Source of the DNA: Clostridium algifaecis
Lineage (GTDB): Bacteria; Bacillota; Clostridia; Clostridiales; Clostridiaceae
Reading direction: 5' to 3'
Assembly (NCBI RefSeq): GCF_017874415.1
Contig: NZ_JAGGLM010000017.1
Span: 1-64,000, forward strand
DNA length: 64,000 nt
Part shown: positions 1 to 10,399 of the stretch, one piece after another
Position numbering within the stretch: position 1 is the first letter of the stretch
Layout of the letters: each line of letters begins with the position of its first letter
Notes under the pieces: generated by a model
The model's input: the letters and a program-made list of their open reading frames with translations, nothing else
Databases searched by the model: none
What the model was told of the DNA's origin: nothing
Program-made: the position numbers and the translations under genes

Positions 1-196
1 CGGTCTTCGGGCTTACCAGCCCTTTAAATAAGTGTAATTGGATACAATTCCAGTAAAAATACAATTTTTACTGGAATTTAGATGCGAAATCTCTGAAAAA
101 ATACAATTAAATTTGAAGTAGCTCGCAAGTATAGTTATAATAGTTATATAAAAGTCATTATTTTTTAATTTTAACTTTTTATAAGGGGTGTATATT
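1..196. other. Non-coding left edge with a strong inverted repeat
   Basis: No gene is supported here. Positions 46-60 and 64-78 form a perfect 15-bp inverted repeat (arm AATTCCAGTAAAAAT) around a 3-nt loop. A smaller GGGCT/AGCCC pair lies at 9-22. The large hairpin has its A/T run inside the stem and no clear T-tract after it, so it may be a terminator of a gene left of the window or a regulatory structure. Confidence 0.5.
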
Positions 197-751
197 TTGA
201 CTAACAATCTGTTAAAAGGATCTAAAATCACACTTACTTCTTTTAAAGAAGAGTACATGAATAAATTTGAGAACTGGTATAATGATGTATCTTTTTTGAG
301 AAATTATGATATGATTTCAGCTTTTCCAAGAGCTATAGATGAATTAAAACCTATGATAGATGATGTAAAAAAGTCACCTGATAAATTTATATTTGCAATT
401 ATAAATTCAGATGACAATAAATTTATAGGAGTTACAGGATTTGAAGATATATTATGGAATAACGGCGCAGCTACAATATATATAGGTATAGGAGATAGTT
501 CAAATCGTGGAAATGGTATAGGAACTGAAGCACTAAACCTAACTATGGAGTTTGGCTTTGAAGAACTTAACCTTCACAGAATACAGCTTACAGTTTTATC
601 CTATAATACTCCAGCTATAAAATTATATGAAAAATTAGGTTTCAAAAAAGAAGGTACTTATAGAGAATTTATACATAGGGATAACAGAAGATATGATATG
701 TATTTATATGGAATATTAAGATCTGAGTGGGAACATATTAATAAATATTAA
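197..751 (+). CDS. GNAT family N-acetyltransferase (RimJ/RimL type)
   Basis: This is a cytoplasmic acetyltransferase that should move an acetyl group from acetyl-CoA to an amine; the substrate cannot be read from sequence. The C-terminal half carries the GNAT acetyl-CoA loop (SSNRGNGIGTEAL) followed by NLHRIQLTVLSYNTPAIKLYEKLGF, split here as NLHRIQLTVL and AIKLYEKLGFKKEG, the usual RimJ/RimL signature. A GTG at 188 is in frame, but AAGGGG at 183-188 is well placed for the TTG at 197, giving 184 aa, the normal family length. It is followed after 19 nt by a DUF2156 gene with its own ribosome site, so the two are probably co-transcribed. Confidence 0.85.
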   Translation: MTNNLLKGSKITLTSFKEEYMNKFENWYNDVSFLRNYDMISAFPRAIDELKPMIDDVKKSPDKFIFAIINSDDNKFIGVTGFEDILWNNGAATIYIGIGDSSNRGNGIGTEALNLTMEFGFEELNLHRIQLTVLSYNTPAIKLYEKLGFKKEGTYREFIHRDNRRYDMYLYGILRSEWEHINKY

Positions 752-770
752 AAAACGAGGAGAATTTTTT

Positions 771-1664
771 ATGCTTAAATTTAATCCCTTAACTATTGAT
801 AGCAAGGGTGTTTTCGATAAATACCTGGGAGGCTATAATTTTGCTACTTGTGAATATTCTTTTACTAGCCTTTTAATATGGAAAAATGGTTGTGATATTA
901 GTTACACTAAACTGGATGATGCACTTATTGTAAAAAAAAGAGGATTTGATGGCAAATATTATTTTATGCAGCCTATAGGCTATACAAAAGAAAGCCTCTA
1001 TGATATAGTTTCAAAGCTCAGAGAATACAAAAACGATCACGATATGTCCTATTTATTTGGTGATGTAGAGGATTCATTTTTAAATGATCTAAAAGAACTA
1101 TATGGAGATGATATTTCATATAAAGAGGATATAGACAATTTTGACTATATATACGATACTAGTAAACTCATATCCCTATCCGGTAAAAAACTTCATTCAA
1201 AGAAGAATCATTACAATAAGTTTATAAAAACCTATGATTATGAAATCAGAGATTTTTCAGAACCTGGAGTTAAGGATGATTGCATTGAATCTGCTAAAAT
1301 CTGGTATGATATTAAAAACAGTGACAACGAATATTTAAAGTATGAATTAGATGGTATAAATGAAATTGTCCATAATATAGAGAAATTAAATCTGCTTGCC
1401 ATAGGTGTATATGTAAATGATAAACTTTCTGCATTTACCATAGGTGAAAAAATGAATGATGATACTGGAATTATCCATATAGAAAAAGGCTTTCCAGATA
1501 TAAATGGAATATATACATTTATAAACAAAGCCTTTGTTGAAAACTATCTATCTGATGTAAAATATATAAACAGAGAACAGGATCTTGGTATCGAAGGACT
1601 TAGAAAAGCCAAAAAATCCTATCATCCTATTGTGATGGGCAAAAAATACATTGTTAATCTGTAA
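771..1664 (+). CDS. DUF2156 (phosphatidylglycerol lysyltransferase C-terminal-like) protein
   Basis: The 297-aa protein matches the DUF2156 fold, a duplicated GNAT-like domain also found at the C terminus of MprF lipid aminoacyltransferases. Visible family features are the N-terminal YNFATCEYSFTSLLIW block, a central KKNHYNKF basic stretch and a C-terminal block with FINKAFVENYL and NREQDLGIEGLRKAKKSY. There are no membrane segments, so it is a soluble stand-alone version and is unlikely to flip lipids. It probably acts as an acyl- or aminoacyl-transferase of unknown substrate. It follows the GNAT gene by 19 nt with the ribosome site ACGAGGAG, and a strong terminator follows. Confidence 0.75.
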   Translation: MLKFNPLTIDSKGVFDKYLGGYNFATCEYSFTSLLIWKNGCDISYTKLDDALIVKKRGFDGKYYFMQPIGYTKESLYDIVSKLREYKNDHDMSYLFGDVEDSFLNDLKELYGDDISYKEDIDNFDYIYDTSKLISLSGKKLHSKKNHYNKFIKTYDYEIRDFSEPGVKDDCIESAKIWYDIKNSDNEYLKYELDGINEIVHNIEKLNLLAIGVYVNDKLSAFTIGEKMNDDTGIIHIEKGFPDINGIYTFINKAFVENYLSDVKYINREQDLGIEGLRKAKKSYHPIVMGKKYIVNL

Positions 1665-1667
1665 AAT

Positions 1668-1710
1668 ACGGGCAAACTTCAAATAAGTTTGCCCGTCAAA
1701 TTTATTTTTT
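1668..1710 (+). terminator. Rho-independent terminator after the DUF2156 gene
   Basis: ACGGGCAAACTT (1668-1679) pairs perfectly with AAGTTTGCCCGT (1685-1696) around a 5-nt loop, followed by a T-rich tract. Its tail overlaps the 3' end of the convergent glnS gene, so it may act in both directions. Confidence 0.85.
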
Positions 1711-3372
1711 TATTTTAAAGGAACTCTTTAAGGATACAATTCTATTGAATACTAATTTGTCTTCCCCTGCAAGCTTAGGATCTACATTAAAATATCCATG
1801 TCTGAAAAATTGAAATTTTTCTCCAGGCTGTGCATTTTTCATTTCCGGTTCTAAAAATCCATTTAAAATTTCAAGTGAGTTAGGATTTACATTATCTAAA
1901 AATGAATCACTGCCCTGTTCTTCACTTTCATCAAGTATAAGCGGTTCATATAATCTCACTTCTGCTTTAATTGCAGTACTTGCATTTACCCAGTGAATAG
2001 TACCTCTAACCTTTCTTCCATCTGGGCTGTTTCCTCCCCTGGATGCTGGATCATAAGTACAGTGAAGTTCAACTACATTTCCGTTCGCATCTTTAATTAC
2101 ATCACTGCATTTTACAAAATATGCTCCCTTTAATCTAACTTCATTTCCAGGAAATAATCTATAATACTTCTTTGGAGGATTTTCCATAAAATCTTCCTGC
2201 TCAATATAGAGTTCTCTTGAAAAAGGAACCTCTCTAGTACCAGCCGATGGATCATCTGGATTATTTTCAACTTTAAATGTTTCAGTTTTTTCTTCCGGAT
2301 AATTAGTTATAATAACCTTTAGAGGCCTTAAAACTGCCATAGTCCTTGGAGCTTTCTTCTCAAGATCATCTCTCAAAAAGTAATCAAGCATCTGTGAATC
2401 CACTATGCTGCTTGCTTTAGCCACGCCTATTGCTTTACAAAAATTTCTAATTGAAGCGGCTGTAAATCCTCTTCTTCTAAGGCCTGCAATTGTCGGCATA
2501 CGTGGGTCATCCCAGCCATCTACAAATTTTTCATCTACTAGTTTTTTAAGTTTTCTCTTGCTCATAACTGTATTTGTTATATTAAGTCTCGCAAATTCTA
2601 TCTGTTTTGGAACGTTTTCCATTTCGCACTCACGAACTACCCAGTCATAAAGTGGTCTGTGATCTTCAAACTCAAGAGTGCATATTGAATGAGTAACTCC
2701 TTCAATAGCATCTTCAATAGGATGTGCAAAATCATACATAGGATAAACGCACCATTTATTTCCAGTATTTTGATGTTCTGTATGTGCTATACGGTAAATA
2801 ACAGGATCTCTCAAGTTTATATTAGGAGATGCCATGTCAATTTTTGCTCTAAGTACTTTTTCTCCATCCTTAAATTCACCATTTCTCATTTTTTGAAAAA
2901 GCTCCAGATTTTCATCTACAGTTCTATTTCTATCAGTACTTTCCTTACCTGGTTTTGTAAGAGTTCCCCTATATTCTCTTATTTCATCTGCATTCAAGTC
3001 GCAAACATATGCCTCACCCTTTTTTATAAGAATTAGAGCACGTTTATACATTTCATCAAAATAATTTGAAGCAAAATGAAGTTCATCCCAATCATATCCA
3101 AGCCATTTTACATCTTCTTTTATGGATTCTACATACTCTGTATCCTCTTTTATAGGATTTGTATCATCAAAACGCAAATTGGTTTTTCCATTAAATTCAT
3201 CAGCTAATCCAAAATTAAGTACTATGGATTTAGCATGACCTATATGTAAATATCCATTTGGCTCTGGAGGAAAACGGGTTAATATCTCCTTATATTTTCC
3301 CGATTTTAGATCTTCTGCAACTATATTTTTTATAAAATTCGAAGCAACTTTAGTATCTGAATTATTGCTCAT
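1702..3372 (-). CDS. glnS: Glutaminyl-tRNA synthetase
   Basis: Class I aminoacyl-tRNA synthetase that charges tRNA-Gln with glutamine using ATP. The class I HIGH motif is present at about residues 43-46 within [16 protein letters not shown], and the KMSKS-type motif appears as VMSKRKL near the middle of the protein, the form seen in GlnRS. FDDTNP, DYASQ-like and AGLRRRGFT family blocks are recognisable, followed by the two beta-barrel anticodon-binding domains. The 556-aa length fits bacterial GlnRS. The presence of GlnRS does not exclude an amidotransferase route elsewhere. The ATG is preceded by AAAGGAATG. No T-box leader is visible in the 113 nt between it and the next gene upstream. Confidence 0.97.
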   Translation of the reverse strand: MSNNSDTKVASNFIKNIVAEDLKSGKYKEILTRFPPEPNGYLHIGHAKSIVLNFGLADEFNGKTNLRFDDTNPIKEDTEYVESIKEDVKWLGYDWDELHFASNYFDEMYKRALILIKKGEAYVCDLNADEIREYRGTLTKPGKESTDRNRTVDENLELFQKMRNGEFKDGEKVLRAKIDMASPNINLRDPVIYRIAHTEHQNTGNKWCVYPMYDFAHPIEDAIEGVTHSICTLEFEDHRPLYDWVVRECEMENVPKQIEFARLNITNTVMSKRKLKKLVDEKFVDGWDDPRMPTIAGLRRRGFTAASIRNFCKAIGVAKASSIVDSQMLDYFLRDDLEKKAPRTMAVLRPLKVIITNYPEEKTETFKVENNPDDPSAGTREVPFSRELYIEQEDFMENPPKKYYRLFPGNEVRLKGAYFVKCSDVIKDANGNVVELHCTYDPASRGGNSPDGRKVRGTIHWVNASTAIKAEVRLYEPLILDESEEQGSDSFLDNVNPNSLEILNGFLEPEMKNAQPGEKFQFFRHGYFNVDPKLAGEDKLVFNRIVSLKSSFKIKK

Positions 3373-3485
3373 ATAATCATTCCTTTTCTTTTAACTTATT
3401 TATTTTATGTATTTGAATTTAAAATAAAATTTTCCTATTATATAGTACAATATTTAAAGTTTTTGTGCAATATAAAACCTTATTA

Positions 3486-4562
3486 TTACTCAACTACCAT
3501 AATATCTTTGCCATATTTATTTAAAACTTCACAGCCATCTTCCGTAACAATTACCAAGTCCTCTATTCTAATTCCTATTTCACCTGGTATATAAATACCC
3601 GGCTCAATTGAAAATATCATTCCCGGTTGTATTCTATCACTATTTGCAGAAGAAACATCTCCTAAATCATGGCACTCAATTCCTATAGAATGCCCTGTTC
3701 TATGTGTGAAATATTTTCCATAACCTGCATCTTCTATGTAATCTCTTACTATTTTGTCTATGTCGCAAAATCTTATTCCATGTTTAACTGCTTCAATTCC
3801 CCTCTTATTGGCCTCTAAAACTGTATTGTATACCTTTTTACTATTTTCAGGAACATATTTGTAAAATACAGTTCTTGTCATATCAGAACAATAAGAATCT
3901 TTAATACATCCAATATCCATGGTTACAGCTTCTCCATCTTTTAAGATAGAATCATCTATTTCATGGTGTGGATCTACTCCATTTATTCCATAAGCTACAA
4001 TAGGGTCGAAAGAAAAACCTTCTGCTCCTAAGTTTTCATATATATTTCCTAAAAGCTTCCCCATTTTCTTTTCAGTATAACCCTCAGGAATAAATTTTAT
4101 TAGTTCATCCATAGCTTCGTCGTTTATTCTGGATGCTTCTATCATTAATTTTTTTTCACTATCGTCCTTACACATTCTTATTCTATCAATTATTTCGGAA
4201 CCATTTACAAAACTGCTCCCTGCCTTTAATCCCATAAGTCTCAAAAGAAATCTAGCAGGCCAATCTTTATCTATCCCTATAGGCAAAGTTTTGTCTGTAT
4301 ATTTTGAAATTATTTTCACAGCATCATCTGTATCTTTAAACCAAATCTTTTCTACTCCTATATCTTCTGTTAAAGGAAATAATTCATTTATAAAAAGCTT
4401 CCTGTCTCCATTTATATTCAAGTAAAGTACAAGTAATCTTTCTCCTGGATGTATCCACCTTCCCGTCAAATAAAATATGGACGATGGATCTGATACAATA
4501 AGCTGGGGTATATTCTGGGATTTCATCTTCTCTAATACTTTATTGAGCCTATCTATTTTCAT
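3486..4562 (-). CDS. M24 family metallopeptidase (Xaa-Pro dipeptidase/aminopeptidase type)
   Basis: Cytoplasmic di-metal peptidase that releases residues next to proline. The N-terminal creatinase-like domain (about 1-125) is followed by the pita-bread catalytic domain. Metal ligands can be read as the two Asp in MDIGCIKDSYCSDMTRT, His in HRTGHSIGIECHD, and the two Glu in SIEPGIYIPGEIGIRIED. The 358-aa length matches the short YqhT/PepQ-like bacterial enzymes. The start ATG has AGGGGATG upstream. It lies upstream of glnS on the same strand with a 113-nt gap, so it is probably its own unit. Specificity between dipeptidase and aminopeptidase cannot be settled by eye. Confidence 0.9.
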   Translation of the reverse strand: MKIDRLNKVLEKMKSQNIPQLIVSDPSSIFYLTGRWIHPGERLLVLYLNINGDRKLFINELFPLTEDIGVEKIWFKDTDDAVKIISKYTDKTLPIGIDKDWPARFLLRLMGLKAGSSFVNGSEIIDRIRMCKDDSEKKLMIEASRINDEAMDELIKFIPEGYTEKKMGKLLGNIYENLGAEGFSFDPIVAYGINGVDPHHEIDDSILKDGEAVTMDIGCIKDSYCSDMTRTVFYKYVPENSKKVYNTVLEANKRGIEAVKHGIRFCDIDKIVRDYIEDAGYGKYFTHRTGHSIGIECHDLGDVSSANSDRIQPGMIFSIEPGIYIPGEIGIRIEDLVIVTEDGCEVLNKYGKDIMVVE

Positions 4563-4686
4563 TTAACTTCATCCCCTATATCTTTTCGTTAAAATTACAT
4601 ATTCTAGTATAATTATAGATTTATTTTATTCTAAAAACAATTATTAATTTTAATCAGGCTGGAATTTGAATTTAGATAATATATAC

Positions 4687-4716
4687 TTGGACAATTATCT
4701 TTAAATTAGATATACT
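4687..4716 (+). promoter_or_regulatory. Predicted sigma-A promoter of glf
   Basis: TTGGAC (4687-4692) and TATACT (4711-4716) are separated by 18 bp and lie about 40 bp before the glf start, which has AAGGAGA as ribosome site. Confidence 0.55.
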
Positions 4717-4756
4717 ATAAAAAGTAATTTGAGATAACTATAAAGGAGATTTAAAA

Positions 4757-5854
<1,098 letters not shown>

Positions 5855-5872
<18 letters not shown>

Positions 5873-5894
5873 TTTATTAGACTTTCAATTCATC
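5855..5894 (+). terminator. Hairpin at the end of glf
   Basis: GATGAATTGAGAGT (5855-5868) and ACTTTCAATTCATC (5881-5894) pair over 14 bp with one mismatch around the glf stop codon. No obvious T-tract follows, so terminator activity is likely but not certain. Confidence 0.5.
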
Positions 5895-5928
5895 TTCAGA
5901 TAATACTTATAAGTAATATAAATTATTA

Positions 5929-6945
5929 CTAATTAAATCCAAATACTTTTCTCGATAATGAATAACCTAATAATATAATATCTCTTCCTAACAAGCCCTT
6001 AATTTGCATTAATAAGCCCAAAAAGGATTTATTTATTTCTTCATACAAACTTCTGTTTTTAGAATTTAAATAGCACCAAAGTTCTTCTTTTTTATTTAAG
6101 CTTTCTTGTGTATTATCCTTTAATAAAAGTACAGTACTAATTGTCATCATCATAACCAAATATTTAATCATATACTTACGCAACTTTTTACATTTTATAA
6201 GCATAGGATTATAACAGTCAATAATTATTTTTGTTACTTTAATCTGCTGATCTATGCGTTCAATCATTATTTTTTCATTAACTGATTGATCTTCTCTTCC
6301 AATAAAATATCTATAAAGATCCACATTTGTATAATACATCGTTTTTACATAAGGTAATGGTTTATATACAAAAATGTTGTCTACATAAAATGTGTGCTTG
6401 GGAAGCTCTAAATTACATTCTCTAAGAATTTCTGTACGATAAATAACTGAGTGCATTAATATATTTTGACTATTTTTAAAATGTCCCAAATCATCCCATG
6501 TAAATATTTTTTCTTCCGGCATTGCGCCTTTATAATTAATGCTTTTTGATTTATGTATATTTACATTTTCATATACATAATTTGCAATAAGCATGTCCAC
6601 CTGTTCAAAATTATTAATCATGCTCTTTAATATATTAAGTATTTTTTTTAAGCTATTTTTATCAAACCAGTCATCACTATCTAAAACTTTGAAATATATC
6701 CCTTTTGAATATTTAAGTCCTGTATTCACAGCATCACCGTGACCACCATTTTCTTTATGTATTGCATGTATTATATTTGGATACTTCTTCTCGTACTCGT
6801 CAGCAATTGCTGAAGTATTATCACTAGAGCCATCATCTACAATTAAAATTTCTAAATCCTCGTCTCCAATCAGCAGTGATTCTATTGCTCTATCCATGTA
6901 GACTGCTGAGTTGTAACAAGGTACTACTACAGTAAGAACTTTCAT
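5929..6945 (-). CDS. Family 2 glycosyltransferase
   Basis: Probable nucleotide-sugar-dependent transferase of the GT-A fold. The N terminus shows VVPCYNSAVYMDRAIESLL, the nucleotide-binding DDGSSDNT and the metal-binding DSDDW (DXD) motif, all within the first 100 residues. The C-terminal third is basic and hydrophobic (YMIKYLVMMMTISTVLLL), suggesting membrane association. The start codon directly follows the stop of the PAP2 gene, and its ribosome site (AGGAGG) lies inside the end of that gene, so the two are translationally linked. With the convergent glf this points to surface glycan synthesis. Donor and acceptor are unknown. Confidence 0.9.
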   Translation of the reverse strand: MKVLTVVVPCYNSAVYMDRAIESLLIGDEDLEILIVDDGSSDNTSAIADEYEKKYPNIIHAIHKENGGHGDAVNTGLKYSKGIYFKVLDSDDWFDKNSLKKILNILKSMINNFEQVDMLIANYVYENVNIHKSKSINYKGAMPEEKIFTWDDLGHFKNSQNILMHSVIYRTEILRECNLELPKHTFYVDNIFVYKPLPYVKTMYYTNVDLYRYFIGREDQSVNEKIMIERIDQQIKVTKIIIDCYNPMLIKCKKLRKYMIKYLVMMMTISTVLLLKDNTQESLNKKEELWCYLNSKNRSLYEEINKSFLGLLMQIKGLLGRDIILLGYSLSRKVFGFN

Positions 6946-7605
6946 TTATACCTCCTGATTAATAAGTTTAAATGTTTTATAAAGTTGTAAACGTGAAGAT
7001 AGCTGCCATGTTAGTTCAGCTAGCATAACTCCTCCTAAAACATCAATTATAACATGTTGCTTTGTTACTAATGTTGAAATACATATCATTATTGCCATAA
7101 ATAAAGAAAAATACCTATACCAGTAAGGAACAGTTTTACAATTTCTCAAACCAGCAAAACAATACCAACTAACCAAACAGTGAATTGACGGAAAAAGATT
7201 ATCTGCCGCATCTATATTATATAGAAACCTAAGCATGTCCGAAAAAACATCTGGTGTAATTATATCTGGTCTTATATTAGTTGTAGGAAATGTAACATAT
7301 ACAATACCACATATTAATTTTCCGAGTAAATCTGCCATTAAAAAACGATAGCAATGATCTTTATTTATGTTACTAATTAATATGTAATTAACAATCCAAA
7401 AAATATAGCTTCCAAAATAAACTAGTACAAATATCGGAATCACTGGAATCCTGTTATCAAAGTACAATGTCAAATTATGAAAAACTCTATTTTTATAAAA
7501 CAAGCGTACTCCTGAATATATAGTGAAATTAAAAATAACACATAAAATTAAAGGTTTAATAGAATACTCTGGTATATAGTTATATATTTTTTTTATTATC
7601 TTCAT
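6946..7605 (-). CDS. PAP2-superfamily membrane phosphatase
   Basis: A 219-aa integral membrane protein with about five to six hydrophobic segments. The PAP2 motifs are present in variant form: FPSIHC (the PSGH-type motif with its catalytic His) and TLVTKQHVIIDVLGG (the SRxxxxxHxxxD-type motif, with H and D kept). Such proteins remove phosphate from lipid or polyprenyl phosphates, or act as inositol-phosphoryl transferases. The first motif (KxxxxxxRP) is not clear, so substrate and even phosphatase activity are uncertain. It is first in a two-gene unit with the GT2 gene, with no spacer between them, which suggests lipid-linked glycan metabolism. Confidence 0.8.
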   Translation of the reverse strand: MKIIKKIYNYIPEYSIKPLILCVIFNFTIYSGVRLFYKNRVFHNLTLYFDNRIPVIPIFVLVYFGSYIFWIVNYILISNINKDHCYRFLMADLLGKLICGIVYVTFPTTNIRPDIITPDVFSDMLRFLYNIDAADNLFPSIHCLVSWYCFAGLRNCKTVPYWYRYFSLFMAIMICISTLVTKQHVIIDVLGGVMLAELTWQLSSRLQLYKTFKLINQEV

Positions 7606-7833
7606 TTTTTACCTCTAAATTTCCTTAAAATTAAAATTATAAATATACTATTTTGAATCAGCCATTACTTTTTCACATATAATTAGGTCATTTTAAGTAT
7701 AATGTTTTACGCCATATTAAGTCAATATGATGTTATTATAATGTTGGTGCAAACACATGAATAAGTAACCTGTGACAATGGCTAGAATCATTTGTAAACT
7801 TTTATACATATATGTAAATAAAAAAATAAAGTG

Positions 7834-7864
7834 TTGACACTGACGTTACGTAATGTGGTAATAT
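7834..7864 (+). promoter_or_regulatory. MerR-type promoter with a 19-bp spacer and a dyad
   Basis: TTGACA (7834-7839) and TAATAT (7859-7864) are separated by 19 bp, too long for normal sigma-A promoters but typical of promoters that MerR-family activators untwist. The palindrome TTACGTAA lies at 7846-7853 in the spacer and extends imperfectly outward. The gene starting 39 nt downstream encodes a MerR-family protein, so autoregulation is the natural reading. Confidence 0.75.
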
Positions 7865-7902
7865 ATCTTTTGTAGGAAATTTATTAAATATGAGGCGTAA
7901 AA

Positions 7903-9102
7903 ATGCATGATAAACAAACTTCTCTTTTTTCAATAGGAGAATTCGCTAAAAAATCAAGGGTAACCTTAAGAACCTTAAGATATTATGACAAAATAGGTTT
8001 ATTGAAACCCTGCTGTTACAATAAAGTCGGCCACAGACTTTACAACAAATCGGATTTTGCTAAACTTCAAAAAATCTTGACATTAAAATTCATAGGTCTT
8101 TCATTAAATGATATATCAAAAATAATGAATTACGATATGGAAGATATGGATTTAAAAAACTCACTTGAAATACAGAGAGAGATCATAAAAGAGAAAGTTT
8201 ATCACATGGAATCTGTAATAAAATCTATAAATGAAGCTATAAATATGCTTGACAGCACAAACGTACTTAACTGGAACAAGTTTATAAATATAATAAACAT
8301 AATAAATATGGACCAGAAATGGATGGAACAATATGAAAATGCTTCTAATTTAAAGGCAAGAATAAAAATTCATGAGTTATTCAGTACAAATAAAAAAGGA
8401 TGGATGTGCTGGTTTTTTGAAAATTTAAAACTGCCTAAGACTGCTAAAATACTGGAGCTTGGCTGCGGGAATGGAGAACTCTGGCAAAAAAATCTTAGTA
8501 AAATACCATCTGATTGGGATATAACCCTTACCGATTTCTCTAAAGGTATGTTAAAGGATGCTGAAGAAAATTTAAAACTAAACTCTAAAAGATTTAATTT
8601 TAAATTAGTTGATGCACAGAATATAACCTTTAAAGACAACAGCTTTGACACTGTAATTGCAAACAATATGCTATATCACCTTTCAAATATAGATAATTCT
8701 TTTTCTGAAATACATAGAGTTTTAAAACCAGGTGGAATATTATATGCATCTACAGTAGGCAAAAATCACATGAAGGAAATGAGAGAAATAATTAAAAGAT
8801 TTAATTCCCCAAACTTAACTATAAAAAGCTGGGATCTTACAGAAAGTTTTCAACTTGAAAATGGCTTATCCAAAATGAAAAAGTGGTTTAAAAATGTAGA
8901 ATTAAAAAGATATAATGATAGCTTGAAAATCACAAATGAAATGCCCTTAATAGATTATATATTTTCTATGCCTGGAAACAATAAAAATTATTTAAAGAAA
9001 AAAGAATTTAAAGAATTGACAGATTTTCTACACTCTGAAATAATAAAAAATGGTTACATTTATATAACTAAAGATACAGGCTTTTTCAGTGGTCAGTGCT
9101 AA
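7903..9102 (+). CDS. MerR-family regulator fused to a SAM-dependent methyltransferase
   Basis: Residues 9-35 form a MerR winged helix (SIGEFAKKSRVTLRTLRYYD) followed by the usual second helix region and a dimerising coiled coil to about residue 120. Where an effector domain would sit, the protein carries a class I methyltransferase: motif I ILELGCGNGELW near residue 184, an acidic residue and DA(Q)N motif, and FDTVIANNMLYHLSNI with the post-motif RVLKPGGILYAS. At 399 aa it is much longer than simple MerR proteins. SAM or a methylation substrate may be the sensed ligand, or the enzyme may modify a toxic compound that induces it; this is inference. The ATG has GAGG 8 nt upstream. The DegT gene follows after 94 nt. 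Confidence 0.88.
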   Translation: MHDKQTSLFSIGEFAKKSRVTLRTLRYYDKIGLLKPCCYNKVGHRLYNKSDFAKLQKILTLKFIGLSLNDISKIMNYDMEDMDLKNSLEIQREIIKEKVYHMESVIKSINEAINMLDSTNVLNWNKFINIINIINMDQKWMEQYENASNLKARIKIHELFSTNKKGWMCWFFENLKLPKTAKILELGCGNGELWQKNLSKIPSDWDITLTDFSKGMLKDAEENLKLNSKRFNFKLVDAQNITFKDNSFDTVIANNMLYHLSNIDNSFSEIHRVLKPGGILYASTVGKNHMKEMREIIKRFNSPNLTIKSWDLTESFQLENGLSKMKKWFKNVELKRYNDSLKITNEMPLIDYIFSMPGNNKNYLKKKEFKELTDFLHSEIIKNGYIYITKDTGFFSGQC

Positions 9103-9196
9103 AAATCACTTAATAGTCCACTGTAAATTGCTTTAATATATATTAAAAATTGCGTACTGTTAACTGTACGATTACTAAAAGGAAGGATTTGATAAT

Positions 9197-10375
9197 ATGA
9201 CTAAAAAAATTCCATTTTCACCTCCAGATATAACACAAAAAGAAATAGATGCTGTAGTAGACGTTTTAAAATCAGGTTGGATAACTACAGGTCCAAAGAC
9301 TGCCGAATTTGAAAAAGAACTGGCTAAATACTGTAATGCGAATCACGCTGTAGCAACAGCAAATGCCACCTCAGGTCTTGAGCTTATGCTTCAGGTATTT
9401 GATATAAAGCATGGAGATGATGTTATAACTACACCTTATACTTATACTGCCACTGCAAGCGTATCCGTACATAGAGGAATAAAACCTACTATGGTAGATG
9501 TAAAAAAAGATAGTTTTTTAATTGACATAGATAAATTATATGATGCCATAAAACCAAACACAAAAGCAATATATCCAGTAGATTTTGGCGGAGTTCCAGT
9601 AGACTATGATGCTATTCGTGACGTTCTCAAAGCTAAAGGACGTGAAGATATAATTATAGTTGCCGATTCATCTCACGCCATTGGTGCAAGCTACAAGGGT
9701 AAAAAAGTTGGTGCACAAGCTGACGCACATGTATTTTCCTTTCATGCAGTAAAAAATTTAATTACAGCAGAAGGTGGTGCTGTAACTTTCAATGACAATC
9801 ATCTAAGAGGCAAAGAAGATTTAGTAAAAGAATTAAAACTTATGTCACTTCACGGTCAGTCAAAAGATGCCCTTTCAAAAATGAAAGCAGGTGCATGGAA
9901 ATATGATATACTGTATACTGGTTATAAATGCAATATGACAGATATAAATGCAGCTATAGGTTTAGTACAGCTTTCAAGGTATGAAAATATGCGTAAAATA
10001 CGTAAATCTATATTTGATTTGTATTCGGATGCACTTAAAGATAAAGATTGGGCTATAGTTCCTTTCGAAAAGGATGATGTAAAACAAAATTCATATCATT
10101 TATATAGTCTTCGATTAAATGGTTTTAAAGAGGAAGATAGAAATAATGTTATAAAAGCTTTGGCAGACAGAGATATTGCAACTAATGTTCATTTTACACC
10201 TCTTCCAATGTTCACAGCTTACAAAAATTTAGGTTATTCCATAAAAGACTATCCTAATGCTTATGCTCAATATGCAAATGAAATAACATTACCATCATAT
10301 TCTATGATGTCACTTGACGATGCACAATATGTTATCGAGAATGTTATAGATGTTGTAGAAAAAATTAGAAAATAA
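9197..10375 (+). CDS. DegT/DnrJ/EryC1-family aminotransferase (first of a tandem pair)
   Basis: PLP-dependent enzyme of the family that aminates keto-sugars attached to nucleotides. It opens with IPFSPPDITQKEIDAV and the GWITTGPKTAEFE block of the PseC/ArnB-like group. The PLP lysine is K186 in FSFHAVKNLITAEGG, preceded by ADSSHAIGA, which supplies the aspartate that pairs with the ring nitrogen. The 392-aa length is normal. The ribosome site is AAGGAAGG. It is followed after 24 nt by a second member of the same family. No nucleotide-sugar dehydratase or epimerase lies nearby, so the substrate is unknown. Confidence 0.88.
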   Translation: MTKKIPFSPPDITQKEIDAVVDVLKSGWITTGPKTAEFEKELAKYCNANHAVATANATSGLELMLQVFDIKHGDDVITTPYTYTATASVSVHRGIKPTMVDVKKDSFLIDIDKLYDAIKPNTKAIYPVDFGGVPVDYDAIRDVLKAKGREDIIIVADSSHAIGASYKGKKVGAQADAHVFSFHAVKNLITAEGGAVTFNDNHLRGKEDLVKELKLMSLHGQSKDALSKMKAGAWKYDILYTGYKCNMTDINAAIGLVQLSRYENMRKIRKSIFDLYSDALKDKDWAIVPFEKDDVKQNSYHLYSLRLNGFKEEDRNNVIKALADRDIATNVHFTPLPMFTAYKNLGYSIKDYPNAYAQYANEITLPSYSMMSLDDAQYVIENVIDVVEKIRK

Positions 10376-10399
10376 ATTACTGAAAGGTGGATTTATAAT

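Noticed and set aside
3373-3485. T-box leader before glnS
   Set aside because: Only 113 nt are available and no T-box sequence or terminator/antiterminator pair is visible.
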